Shown here: positions 10,719 to 22,290 of the stretch, one piece after another
How the letters are laid out: each line of letters opens with the position of its first letter
How positions within the stretch are numbered: the stretch's first letter is position 1
Program-made: the position numbers and the translations under genes
Notes under the pieces: generated by a model
The model's database searches: none
What the model was told of the DNA's origin: nothing
What the model saw: only the letters and a program-made list of their open reading frames with translations
NCBI GenBank assembly: GCA_030407085.1
Contig: CM059584.1
Location: 60,217,501 to 60,281,500 of the forward strand
DNA: 64,000 nucleotides
Direction of reading: 5' to 3'
Source: Trichopria drosophilae
Taxonomy: Eukaryota; Arthropoda; Insecta; Hymenoptera; Diapriidae

Positions 10719-12690
10719 TTAGTATAATAGGCCGGAAACGATGATAATACTCAAGAATAATCCTGTGCATGGCCGTTTAAGTTACCGACACAGCTCATAC
10801 ATTTTTCACCGATCGTGGATAACCCTATTAATATCTTGCATGTGAAATCTTTGGCACCCTGAACTTCGTTCATCACTGCACCCTGTTGTATATCTTTCAT
10901 GACTTGTAAGCAGCAAACATTTTGTTTAACAATTTAGGAGAGAAAAATAATCGGCTATTACGTTCCATTAATTAAGAATTTATTAATTTGATCTACGGTT
11001 CGGCATCCAATTTGATGCTCTCTTCATGGGTTAACCTTTAAAGGTTAAAAAATCCTTAATTAATGTAACCGTGTAATAACCGGTTATTTTTCTCACTGTT
11101 TTATTTAAACGTGGTTCAACAACATTTCATATCCATGTTAATTTAACAAAATACATTACAACACATCTAAAACACTGTAAAATAGACATGAAGTAGCCTA
11201 TCAACTGTCCAAAACTTTGCCGTTATTTTTTCAAGAATGACCATTATAGAAAAAAAAACATCATTATAACTTCTGCGACCTCGTGATAAGTATATTTTTG
11301 TTTAAATTACCAAAAATTGAAGATGATGATGTTTGAAATGTTGAACTTTTAAAGTTGCTAGTACTCTTCCACTCAGTGTCGCAATAAATTATTTAAATTG
11401 CAAAAAAAGGGTAGAATACGCTCAAAATATGACAAAATATTGTCGGTGCACTGATAGGGCCCCTGAGTTTTATAATGCAGATCTGCAAGAGGATTTTACA
11501 AAATTAATTATCTTAATAATCGGCATGAGATATGCGAAACATATGTTCATAATTAACATGTGTAGGAAATTAACTGTCTATGATGTTCATTTAGAAGTTT
11601 TGACATTTTATTTGGTAACATATTATACATAACCTGTATCGCAGCTGTTAGAGCTCGTGCTATGTTAGAATGCGATTATATTATGGACGCAGGTTCAAAT
11701 ACCGTCAGGCCGTAAAGTGTCTGCGAGCGACAGTAATTGTAAGAAAATAGATCAAAATGAAAGATTGATAAATATAAATAAAATATTTAAAAATAAAATA
11801 ATAGGTATATGATATTAATAAAATACAGAAATTAAATCTTTTTGAAACGATAATACAATTTTTAATCCCTGCAACGTCCGTTTGCCGTTAGCCTGACAAT
11901 GGTATGAGTAATGATATGGGAAACGCTCGAAGGTCAGACTAATGCCATACCTTCGACCAACACAAAAATCATAAAACATTCAGATCATAGCAATAATCAT
12001 GCAAATAAGAAAGCTATTCTGATGCCATAACGACATTTCAAAATGAGCCAGGACATGCCTTTGAACAAAATTTGCACCTTAATTTCTTCATATTTTTCAA
12101 GCAACACATGAGCACCTGCATGTGCAATACAAATATTTCGAATGTAATGTCTGTGCCCGTACAACTACGTTCGAATTCGTTGTAAGCAAATCTATATACG
12201 TTAACCCGTATCCGACTGACTAATCGATAAATGTTTGTAGAGAACTAAAGAAGGACCATGCAAATACCAATCTAAAATAAAAGTACAGTGATATGTAATC
12301 GCGTAAATATATTTTGAATCCCTGCCGCTGCACCCCCCACTCTCATCCACCGGTATTCTGTTTATGTTTGCATATATCTAAAATACGATCTAATCAAATC
12401 TAAGGCGATAACACTGCATCTGCCATTTAATAAGATGAATCAGTTTGGTACTGTGCAAATACTGATCTCGGGGTGATAATAAACCCACTTGAGTATTTTT
12501 AACTTATTTTAGTTGTGACTTATTAAAAATGTTGTGAAATATTCAATGTCTAAGAAAATGTTTTGTTTGGAAATGTTTTTAACTATGTTCCTTTATAAAT
12601 AATCCTCATATTGATTCAAAAAACTTCTCACGTTTTATGAGATTCGCATGAGAGCCCTTATTTAGAATTTAATAAATTTGGGGTCAAATT
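10719..12690. other. AT-rich spacer with one tRNA-like patch
   Basis: No convincing coding frame: the 67-codon ORF at 11429-11632 has no recognisable features. The only structure noted is the tRNA-like sequence at 11648-11715. Confidence 0.4.
11648..11715 (+). repeat. Possible tRNA-derived SINE head (degenerate)
   Basis: TTAGAGCTCGTGCTATGTT resembles a pol III A box, and GCAGGTTCAAATACC about 35 bp later resembles a B box (GGTTCRANNCC). I could not fold a clean cloverleaf, so it is more likely a SINE remnant than a tRNA gene. Confidence 0.3.
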
Positions 12691-13110
12691 GAGATTTGAA
12701 GACCCTGAAAATTAAGTAAAAAATTTGAGAAAAGATTCGTGATCAGCAACCAAAAAAAATTCCCTGAAACCCGATTTCGCCGCTATCGCATAACCTTTTA
12801 GACTTGCGGTCCGCCATATTGAATCCTATATTTTGAATTTTGAAAATCAGAGTGCAGATTCGTAATCAGCGACCTCGAAATCCCCCCGAAACCAAATTTC
12901 TTAGTGATCGCATAACGTTTTGGACTTTTGATCCGCCATTTTTAATTTTGAAAATCTGAGGGCAGATTCGTGATCAGCGACCTCCAAAAACCCCCGAAAC
13001 CGAATTTCGCAGCGATCGCATAACTTTTTGGACTTTTGGTCTGCCATATTGAATCCGTCATTTTTAATTTTGAAAATCTGAAGACAGATTCGTGATCAGC
13101 TACCTCGATG
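12690..13110 (+). repeat. Dispersed ~120-bp tandem repeat, block 1 (four landmarks)
   Basis: The phrase GATTCGTGATCAGC (or GTAATCAGC) followed by GACCTC recurs at 12734, 12857, 12965 and 13087, with periods of 108-123 bp. Between these lie GAAACC(G)AATTTC, ATCGCATAAC, TTTTGGACTTTTG and CCGCCATATTGAATCC. The same family reappears at 18.5, 35.0 and 37.2 kb. Confidence 0.75.
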
Positions 13111-14165
13111 GGCTAATCAATCATCTTAAAGTATACATAATTTTTCAATAAAACAATTATGAAGGTTATAGATTGAGCGGCTCTGAAAATAATTAAAAAA
13201 AAAAGAAACAGTTATTTTTTTTTTGTAAACGAAAATTATTAATTTTTTCAAAGATAATCTTAAATTAAGCACAGAAAACTTTGAACTCTTCGTTTGTCTG
13301 CAAATTTCAAGGTGCAGACAACTTCAATTGAGTTTTCCATTAAAATACAAAGAAATTTTCTAGAAAAATTTAGAAACATCGAACTCATAAAAAAGTATGG
13401 CGCATATCAGATAACTTACACGTGGCTTTCACGTTTACACGTGAAGCGTGCTGTGCAGAAACATTCTTCGTAACTCGTAGAAAAACAAATAATTATTAAG
13501 GGACCCTCTTTCTTAAATGCACAGCAAAGAATAATTTTGAAAGTAAATCTGAGATTTACAAAATGAAAATGGGAATATTTATAATTTGCAAACAGGGATA
13601 TTCTAATTAAAATATCGTTACAGTAAGAATGATTATTACTGAAATATTTTACAAATTATCTTGTAGTAAATGACTCTCTTCTTAAGAGTCAAATAACAAT
13701 ACACCTTTGCTGGAGAACAAAAAATTGAATACTTCAATATACAGTGATATGACCTGCCCCATAGGTGTGGTCGTTGGCCGCTGACTCCCTTCCCGGGACA
13801 CAGACTCCCGGATCCGGTAGCTAGTTCAAGATTCATCCAGCGTCACGTGTCATTGGATTTTTTGCCACCCCCCTACCTTTTTTGCTAGGTGGTTTGCGTA
13901 CAAAATTAACCGGTCATTTAATGAAGAAACGATAACTTTCGCGTGATTAGAGCCTTCATCGGGAAAACATGTATTGGTAGTTTATGCGATTTTAGTTGGA
14001 AATACATCTTGTTCCTTTGAATAATTGCGTCAATAAAATTTATTATTTCCCTCTCCGCTTCTCCTTCATAAAAAATTGGAAATCGGGAAGAAGAGGGAGA
14101 TTTCAAATAGCATCTCTGGTGGGAAAAATCTAAATAGATTTCCCAAAAATAAAGTTTTGTGAAAT
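13111..14165. other. Spacer and possible leader of the 14-16 kb Ty3/gypsy relic
   Basis: AT-rich to about 13740, then GC-richer sequence that may be LTR or leader of the element that follows. No LTR ends or primer-binding site could be fixed. Confidence 0.35.
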
Positions 14166-16105
14166 TGTAAAAAAGTCTTCGCTTATACGCCCAAGACGAA
14201 GCGAGAGAAGGAGAAGCTGGCCAATAAACTTGTCGCACCTCCACCCCTCCTACCGCCGGCCCCCTCTGTCGAAGAGGAAGCCGGGTCGGCGGTTCGCGTC
14301 GAGAAAAATAGAAATCCCAACCCCATACGGTCGGTACCGCCACACCGTCGCGTCGACCCCCAGTCGCTACAACTCCTAATCCTCGGCTTTCCAGATTACC
14401 TCGTCTCCTGAACGCGGCGTCAAAGGAGCTTCCACCTCCAGAGACCCGGTCATCGCAGGGTCGGAATCCCGTCCGCTGTTATATTTGCAAACAGACGGGT
14501 CACGTATATCGGAAATTCCCCACCCCTTAGGTCACTTCTGTCGAATATGTGGCTATCCAGGCCGAGATACGAATAATTTCCCCGTTTGCGCACGTAAAAG
14601 GTCGGGAAACTTTTTTATTAGGGCTCTCGTCGATACCGGAGCCTCATGGCCGTATTTAGGTCTCACGTGACTGGATGTCGTCTCACTATTTATGAGACCG
14701 AGCGACGAACAAGTTAGAGTCGCGAATGGTGCGTTAATCCACCTAGATGGCATCGTTACCCTCGTAATTACAGTCGACGGTCAAACCAAGAATTTCCAAA
14801 TGAGAGTCGCTCCACTCCACTATGCGTATGTGTTACAAATGCGTTTATTCGGTCTGAAATTAGATACCGATAGTAATTTGTGGAGTAGTCGCGAAGGCAC
14901 CCCCCCCTCTCCTATTCGCTAAATGACGCTAGCATCTCGGTTACCGCCTACACAGTACATTACTGCGCTGGCATAGTTGCCGCCTCCCAGGAAGCCGCAC
15001 CACGATTACGGAAGCTTCTCAATCAATTTTATCACGAGAACAGGACCCCTACGATTGGTATAACGCATCTGACGCAGTATACCATCGACGTACGGGGTAC
15101 ATCGCCCGCTTCGCCAAAAGAATCGTCTACTCTCCCCCTATATGCTGAAAGTAGCGCAGGACGCAGTCGATGAAATGCTGAGCGATGGCATGATTGAACG
15201 CTCTGCGAGCCTGTGGACGAATAACCCCGTTATTGTCCGGAAGTCGAATGGGACTTTTAGATTTTGCGTCGACTTCCTGGACGTCAACAAAATATAGGAT
15301 TCTGTCCGCGTGGAGTCGTACCTAATGCATCACGACGCTCGACCTCAGCCAGGCCTACTATCAGGTGCCAGTAGCACCTAGTAGTCGGCCCGTTACCACT
15401 TTCGCTGTTCCCGGTCGCGGTTTGCTTCAATTCAAACGTATGCCCTTCGGGCTCACTAAGGCGCCGGCGACGTTTCAGCGATTAGTGGTCTGCCTTATCG
15501 ATCCAGCTTGGGAGCCCCACGTATTCGCGTACCTCGATGATATCATCATCGCCACGACGATCATGGAGGACCACTTCCGCTATTTGAAACTTGCGGATTA
15601 GAGTTAAATTTGGATAAGAGTGAATTCTTTCTGCAAGAGGTAAAATACCTCGGCTATATATTCATATATATGAATCGAGACGGCTTAAAGACAGATCCGG
15701 ACAAGGACGCCCCCGTTCTTAAATTTCCGCCCCCTCCCTCCCCACCAATCTCAAACAGCTGTGACGCTTTCTGGGCATGTTGGGATGGTACTCTCGGTTA
15801 GAATACTCCCTGAGTGTGGGTTCCGGAGCAGTAGTCTGCTTTCGAGTCCCTCTGCGACTCTCACACACCAGTTCTAGCATGCCCAAATTTCGACGGTCCC
15901 TTTACGATCCAGACGGACGCGAGTGACTTCGCGATTGGTGCGGTAATCACCCAAGAAGTGGCCGGTAACGAGCACCCGATTAGCTTCGCTAGTCGCGTGT
16001 TTACCAAAGCTGAGCGAAGGTATACCGTCACGGAGAAGGAGTGTCTCGCCATCCTCTGGACCGTGAAGAAATATCGACCATATGTCGAAGGAACGCACCT
16101 TAGGG
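14166..16105 (+). pseudogene. Ty3/gypsy-like LTR retrotransposon, gag-pol relic
   Basis: Domains appear in the canonical order. A gag zinc knuckle CYICKQTGHVYRKF (about 14478-14520) has its last Cys replaced. The aspartic protease has ALVDTGAS (about 14625). RT pieces follow (IERSASLWTNNPVIVRKSNG about 15190, FKRMPFGLTKAPATFQRL about 15430, FAYLDDIIIATT about 15525). RNase H then shows QTDASDFAIGA (about 15910), ISFASRVFT and RYTVTEKECLAILW. The frame is broken many times, including TAG at about 15296 after DFLDVNKI. The match stops at about 16105, after YVEGTHL, where the rest of RNase H and integrase would be expected. No LTR was recognised. Ty3/gypsy is supported by domain order and by the MPFGLTKAPATFQ and YLDD motifs. 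Confidence 0.8.
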
Positions 16106-17000
16106 AATAATTCGAAAAATGACCACACCGCTGCGACACCGGCGCATGAGAACCCTTCCGATTCTCCGTCGAAGCCAAGAATTCATAATCTGGTGAATAT
16201 GGACCCGATGACGACCCAGGGCGGATAGCCGTTGTCCGAAGGAGGTCACTAGTACGCCACGCCACAGCGAGGCACCAATAGCGATAAAGTCGCCAGCGGT
16301 CACTGAGCCGACTTTCGCTCAGGTCGTCCTCATAGGGCGTCCACACTGCGTACGCCCCCCCCCCCACCCGCACCATCACGCCTCTCGTACGACCTAGCTG
16401 CTGTACTGGTACCCCGATCTTCGAAGGATTATACCGAACCTAATAATCGATTTTGAACATTTTATACAATTTTAGTTGGAAGAATACTATGCTCTCCCAA
16501 TGTTTTATGTAGCCCCTGCCAATGTAGAGTTGTCTTTGTTTTTTTACAGGTCGAAGCTTGGCGAAAGGAACGATCAGGCAGTATGCCGAAAAGGAGGGCG
16601 AGGACACGCTGGGCGAAACTGCCCTGCGAGGTGACCCTCGTGAGGCGAGGGAGAGCCGCAGCTCATCCGCCGCCTCCCACGCTGCTAGCTTCGACCCCGC
16701 AGCCTCTGCCTCCCATCACCCTGGCGGATTTCCCTCCTCTTCCGACGGCAAGTACTTCGCCCACGCCGGCAGGAGTAGAGCGAATTAGGTTCGATGTGCC
16801 CACGATGGCCAACCCGGTCCCGCCGTGCCACCAATGCCGGACCCGGGAGACAAGCCTATGGAGCGACCTCTCCTGCGTCGCCCCCACGATGAACCCCCGC
16901 GACAGTGCTCACCGGGGATGACTATGTAGCCCACGCCAAAAACGATGATGCTGGAAAGGAATGAGGGCGTTCACCGGGGCGCCGGTCCGCCCCAGATTTG
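16106..17000. other. GC-rich stretch, possibly gag of a further retroelement
   Basis: After the RNase H relic the sequence stays GC-rich. From 16583 a 112-codon frame encodes a basic, Pro-rich peptide with CHQCRTRETSLW near the end. A Pro-rich segment followed by CxxC would suit a retroelement gag, but I cannot place it. A poly-C run lies at about 16356-16367. Confidence 0.3.
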
Positions 17001-17956
17001 CCCTAGAAAACGAAAAAAAACAATATTTCAATTCTTGCTCTGTCAAAAGATCTAATTTATTATTAAGTCCATCGAATTAGATGCTATTCGTTACGGTGCA
17101 TTGCTCTTTACGTCTATACATTCGTAATTACTTACTCAAAATTTTAATTTCATAATATGTCTTTTAACAGTGACTTATAATTTTATTAATTACTGCATTT
17201 GTAAAGATATAATTTACAATTCTTATTAACAAAAAAAATTTTTCTCGCGAAAAATGCCTTTATTACTGGATTTGTTTAAAGAAAAATACCATTCAAATCA
17301 GTGTTTAGGCATCATTGAATTTCTTGAGTGGACTATTAATTTGATAGTGGTAGCAGTAGTAATAAAATTCCTTTGATATCAAACTTTGATATCACTAAAC
17401 GAAACTGATAACTATGCACAATTCACTCCTGTAGGGTCACCTAATAACGTGAAGAACTAAATAAATAACGACAATATTGAAAAAATGATCGCTGTGCTAT
17501 TAAATGAATATATATTAAACTATGAATGGACTTTCATGTTTCATGTTTCAAGGTTTATTCCGAATTTAATATTGAACGAATAATTATACTAATAATATGC
17601 CTTAAGAATAAGCGTACCATATATCAGGTTTGATTTCTTCTACAAAAATGAAATTCTATAACAAATATTAGATAGGAAATTGTATTTAATTGACTACAAT
17701 TTATAACAAAATAGAACTTGCTTATATGTATAGCAATAAAGATGCATGTCGAATAATTATTAATAAAATACTAATAAATAATAATAAAATACTGCACGTA
17801 TCAAGGTATCGATTGTTAGGGTGTGACTCATGTGACAAATGTGTCATCAAAATAACCTTAATCTTAAAATTAAAATTCAATAATAAAGTGTAAAATTCTA
17901 TAAAAGAAACTATATTGCGGGTTACCTATGCAATTATTATAGCAAGATGTTTGTTG
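17001..17956. other. AT-rich spacer, no gene seen
   Basis: No coding or repeat structure was recognised. Confidence 0.5.
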
Positions 17957-18235
17957 GGCCGATAATGAACTAAAGATCGCCATAAGGGCCATCCAGAGTG
18001 AACCCCTTGTCGCTCTCGAATTCGTGAATCAGGATAAAGTTTGATATTTCGTTCCTCCGACTGCCACGCACTTGGTCGGCTTATGGGAAGCCAGAGTACA
18101 AAGTGTCAAATATCACCTCGGAGCGCTTTGACGAATACAATGCGCTAACTCCAAGTCACGAACGGGACTTCTGTCTTGACGGTCCCACAACCGTCCCTCC
18201 TGGCAATGCAAGAACTTAAGTTTGATAAAACAGGA
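17957..18235 (+). pseudogene. BEL/Pao-like retrotransposon, integrase C-terminal relic
   Basis: The plus strand encodes LKIAIRAIQSEPLVALEFVN and then, after a stop, YFVPPTATHLVGLWEARVQS followed by VKYHLGAL. This mirrors the BEL/Pao signature (FIPP.APHFGGLWEA.VKS.K.HL) that follows the integrase core. A little further on, ALTPSHERDFCLDGP resembles the BEL/Pao LTP.HFLIG.P block. Two stops interrupt it and neither the RT nor an LTR is visible, so this is a short orphan fragment. Confidence 0.6.
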
Positions 18236-18353
18236 CCGCAATTTAAAAATGGGTGCGGCGTGAGGAAATCAGGATAGAAGTAGAAATGGCGAAATAGTAA
18301 TATCCTATCATCGGCATAGAGCTTTCTCGTATGAGAGACGCAGTTAGTTGCTA

Positions 18354-18432
18354 TTAACCCTTTCCTTGGCATTGACGCAATAGTGCGCGGAATTGGAAGG
18401 TGCCCTGTGTGACATTGACGCAATAGTGCGCA
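18354..18432 (+). repeat. Possible piggyBac-like end with internal direct repeat
   Basis: TTAA at 18354-18357 is followed by CCCTTTCC, as at piggyBac-type termini. CATTGACGCAATAGTGCGC is then repeated at 18370-18388 and 18413-18431. A possible opposite end, GGGTTAA at 20941-20947 preceded by GGGCGTTAAT, would define a 2.6-kb element. The two ends match only weakly and no transposase lies between them. Confidence 0.25.
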
Positions 18433-18489
18433 CATCGTTTTTTTCTAGTTAACTTGCTCCGATTGGAATCCAAGTCTAACTTGGGGGTT

Positions 18490-18850
18490 TTGTGGTCGCT
18501 GAATCCGAATCTGAAGTCAAAATTTAAAAATTCAAAATGGCGGATGCAATATGGCGGCCGAAAATGAAAAAAGATCGATAGTAACGAAATTTGTTACTCA
18601 GGGGTTTTCGGGGTTGCTAATTACGAATTCAAGCTTGAAATTTCAAAATTCAAGATGGCGGATTCACATTCGCAATCAGCAACCTCGAAAACTCCCGAGT
18701 AATAAAATTTCATCACAATCAAGTAATTTTTTTCATTTTCGGCCACCATATTGGATTCGCCATTTTGAATTTGCAAATTTTGAGTTCAAATTCGTAATCA
18801 GCGACCTCGAAAACCCTTCAGTACGGGTTGGAGTCGAAATGGCGATAAAA
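18490..18850 (+). repeat. Dispersed ~120-bp tandem repeat, block 2
   Basis: This carries the same landmarks as block 1: GAATCCGAATCTGAAGTC, CAAAATGGCGGAT, TTCGCAATCAGCAACCTCG and TTCGTAATCAGCGACCTCG, spaced about 120-126 bp. The ORF at 18551-18886 is a by-product of the repeat. Confidence 0.7.
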
Positions 18851-18979
18851 AAAATTCCTGCCATTCTGGGCACTTTTTTGAAGTAGAATTTTGTTGTAGA
18901 ATTTTCTGTGCCAGCGAAGTTTGAGAATTATTCGGCAATGTCGGCAATCATTACAGGCGCTACATAAGAGATCTTTATT

Positions 18980-19300
18980 ACAGGTCATGTGCAGCGGCCA
19001 ACATGCACTGAAAAAAAGATTTCTCCGCGAGGACTGCAGAGAGCCACCACAAGGGAAGTGGAATTGGCGCCGAAAAGTGTCCTCGTCGCTTTGATTAGAG
19101 AGACCGACAGTCCTTATTCAGTCCAGGGGCTGCGAGAAGAGGAAGTAAAAGAGAAGGCACCGGCGTGCTGTGGAGGTTCAGATGGGGAAATCTACGGCTT
19201 GCGGACGCTCTGCCAAAGAGGACACAAATGTAAATGCTCAGAACATGGAAACCACACGCTTGAACGGCTACCTGAGACTACGTAGGGAACAGAAATGAAG
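18980..19300 (+). other. GC-richer island with an unidentified 98-codon frame
   Basis: The frame at 18989-19285 gives a charged peptide with CQRGHKCKCSEHGNH near its end. I recognise no domain. It may be an exon, or sequence inside the candidate piggyBac-like element. Confidence 0.25.
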
Positions 19301-20296
19301 GTAGATGCTTATACTTCGAAAGAAAGGCGGATTCTGTTGCGCACATTTAACGCATATAAGAGTATAGGGAGATGTTAAAGTTGTATGACCCCTCGTTGTT
19401 CACCATTAAACTGAAAAAAATTCATGTAGAAGCAATCGCATCAAGACCTGTTACAACGAGCTTAATGCAGGCACAGCTCCGCGCGCTCGGACTTGAAGAA
19501 CGGCGAGTCCGCGGTCAGTTCTTTAAACAATAACTAATTACTTAAAAAGGTGTTAACGGGCCATTCTGTAAAAATCATGCCGCTTTTCATAAAACCGAAT
19601 TTGTTTATAACATTTACCAAGTAGATATTTAAAAAATCTCTGTTTTCCCTTTTTTTGATATTTTATCGCGAAGCGTTAGTAAATACGAATCCTCAACCTA
19701 ACGAATATTTGTTCTATATTCAAACGAATTTGAGTTACACGAGTTTAGAAATGGTACGTTTTTATGACATCGTAAACTTTGAAAAATCATAACTCGAAAA
19801 TTTTAGATATCATAATAAAATAAAAAATACCTATATTTTACTTTTCTGTCTAGCATATGAAAATTCTATATTTCCTCAATAACACCGAACGAACAAAATC
19901 ATATTAACATTATTATAAATTAGTACAAACACGAACGAATAACTTTGGCTACAAATTATTAACTTGATTGTTATTTAATTATTAAAAAATAAATTATGTT
20001 AATACAAACTTAGAAATATGGTTTTTATAACCAAAACCATTTTTTGTTGTCTTGAAATTTTTTCTTGAAGCCGCTCGTTCAGCTTCACGCAGTCGATCCT
20101 CACTTCCAAAAAATCCAAGTATTCAGTCTGAAAGCCTGAAAACGACCTGTTGCGAAGAAAGCGGTTCGTCCAGCTTCTCGCTTCGTCCCTCTCCATTGTT
20201 CAATCTGAAAGTTTGAACGCCTTATGCCAGTCCTGTCTTCTTCGTAATATCTAGATATTTTGGCACTTGTTCATCATCGCATTAAGTAAGTCGCGG
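19301..20296. other. AT-rich spacer with an unassigned minus-strand frame
   Basis: The minus-strand frame at 19999-20196 (starting MERDEARSWTNRFLRNRS) looks compositionally protein-like but matches nothing I know. The rest is AT-rich. Confidence 0.25.
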
Positions 20297-20565
20297 CGGA
20301 ATTTTGTTATTTGAAAATGATAGAATTTCGCAAAAAGTGTCGCGGAGCAAAAAGTTCTTAGAAGTTATCAAAGAATACGCTCAAATTTTGTCAGAATTTT
20401 TCTACGACTTTTCATATTTTTTCAAAATTTTGCGATTTTGAAAATGAAGAAAAGTGTTTTAAAAATTCTGAAAAAATTTAAGCGTATTCTTTGACCAATT
20501 CTAAGAACTTTCTATGCAGCGACATTTTTTCCAAAAGCCTATCATTTTCGAATAAAAAATTCAGG
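20297..20565. repeat. Fold-back: ~105-nt imperfect inverted repeat with short loop
   Basis: The left arm (about 20297-20400) and right arm (about 20455-20565) are imperfect reverse complements. TTGAAAATGATAG pairs with CTATCATTTTCGAA, AAGTTCTTAGAA with TTCTAAGAACTT, and AAAGAATACGCT with AGCGTATTCTTT. The loop is about 55 nt. It could be a small MITE or a transcribed hairpin. No target duplication was found. Confidence 0.7.
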
Positions 20566-21200
20566 AACTTTTCCCCGATCTTTTCTTGTTTGAGCCGCCA
20601 TTTTGACAGTTTCCAACTTTATTTTCAAAATGCTATCATGCACATTTAAAAGTTAAAGGTTCGAGGACACGATATTTTCACCGATCAGTGATCTCCCTAA
20701 CCGTTTCCAATATAAAAATGCCGATTAAAAAATATTTGTCAGTTAAAAAATCTGATTTTATTGTGAAAAACCAAGCATAACTTTTTCGGAATGGACTCCA
20801 TTGATTTTTTAACGGCAGATTCGGAAAGTTCGATCAATTTTACGTCGAAAATGATTTGTCTAAGATTTGTTTAATTGAATTTTAATGTCAAGAAATATTC
20901 CGAAAATCTTGGTGAAATTTGTATCCTCTTGGGCGTTAATGGGTTAATTATTTATTTAATTAAATTTATAGATCAAATAATTATTTTAAACCTATCGTAT
21001 TATCGTTTATCTATTTAAAAATTTATATTTCATTTTTTTCAGTAAATGTATCTATTTAATTAAATTTATCAGTCTATTGTTTATTTTAAACGTTTTTCGA
21101 TGTATTAAAATTTTTATATAAAATTGTAAAATTATTAATAATAAAGTTAATCCTTATAATTTCAGAATGAGCATACTCAGAAGTTTTCCATTAAACGTCA
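20566..21200. other. AT-rich spacer, no gene seen
   Basis: No coding signal. It contains the GGGTTAA discussed as a possible piggyBac-like end. Confidence 0.4.
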
Positions 21201-21371
21201 GTGCTTCAGTCCGGCTTAAAATCGCTCGTCAACAAGTGGAACAGCCGAATTGAATTTTGCGACCGAGCATGGGCGATACTATTCCGCAACAAATCAATCT
21301 CCGAATATTTCTCCAGCGGCAATGTTCCAAAGCCCATCGAGTTAAATGACGACACGACAGTCGCCTTTTAA
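21201..21371 (+). other. Unidentified exon-like coding fragment, 56 codons plus stop
   Basis: In strongly AT-rich DNA, a GC-richer frame runs from about 21201 to TAA at 21369-21371. It encodes a protein-like tail (SLVNKWNSRIEFCDRAWAIL, then PKPIELNDDTTVAF). An AG at about 21199-21200 could act as an acceptor; an in-frame TAA lies three codons upstream. It could be the last exon of a plus-strand gene or an old relic. The family is not recognised. Confidence 0.3.
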
Positions 21372-21816
21372 AATATCGAAAATAAAAGAGATATTGTGTT
21401 TAAACAAAATAATAATTTCATGTATATTTTACAAGTTTCATGCAATCACCGGCTATATTTGTGAATCGCAGTGAAAAAAAAATTCAGTATTTTACGAACA
21501 TACATGACCAAATTTTGTACCATTGCAAATTTTGAATAGGCTAAAATGCAATAAAAACGCAGAAATAAATTATTAATCGGCATCACTTAGCGTTAATGAT
21601 TTGACGAAGATTGTAAAAGACGAAAAAATTCTAAATTTTAATGAATACGTGTAAATGAAAATGTTGACTTTTTATTTTTTTTTACCTACAATGCATGCGC
21701 ATTATAGACATTAAGGATGAAGTATAAATATCAAGTAAGAAGCCAGAAAAAGAAAGAAATAATTAAATAAATTCACTGGTATAAATTCAGTAAAAAATTT
21801 TTTATTTTATTCTTTC
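21372..21816. other. AT-rich spacer, no gene seen
   Basis: No coding signal or structured repeat was recognised. Confidence 0.4.
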
Positions 21817-22290
21817 TATTCCATTTTCATTGTGTTGCCAAGGTACCACTTGTACATTTTCAATACGTAAGAGCGCATACTTCAACGCGATTTACACATT
21901 TAACCGTCGTTTCTTCATCTTTCGCGACTCGCCTTATTCTGTAATCGCATCTGCAATATTTTCGACGTATATATCTCTGCGGCCAATTCACTTAACCACT
22001 TTTTCTTCGCTTCGCCTTTCACGTATATGATTTGCTGTCCATTCAAACATTATATTTCTAGTGAAGGCGGTGATGTTTTTTGCATAACCAAATAGTCTGA
22101 TGTCGAAGTCGAGCAAATTTCATGTAAAAGGTGGTCCAAACATATAATGAGCAACTTGACTACCGTTAATTAATACTTCTACTTCTTTCAATATGATTTC
22201 GGCGATTTTGAAGCTTCACAAATGTTGGGATCGTGATGCTTATTGTCAATATCCTCGTAATCGTTGTCAATGATGGGTATTCAACGATTC
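21817..22290 (-). pseudogene. Unidentified protein relic, ~130 codons in one frame with four stops
   Basis: Reading leftward from 22206, one frame yields IAEIILKEVEVLINGSQVAH, then YMFGPPFT, a TGA, LLDFDIRLFGYAKNITAFTR, FEWTANHIRERRSEEKVVK, a TGA and IGRRDIYVENIADAITE. A TAA, KKRRLNV, another TAA and IALKYALLRIENVQVV complete it. Upstream, in another frame, an acidic DYEDIDNKHHDPNICEASK precedes it, implying a frameshift near 22207. Four nonsense codons without a further frameshift suggest slow decay of a once-functional gene. I do not recognise the family, and no transposase or polymerase motif is visible. Confidence 0.45.

Noticed and set aside
15861..16379. Minus-strand ORF of 172 codons
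   Set aside because: It overlaps clear plus-strand RNase H motifs of the gypsy relic and shows no domain.
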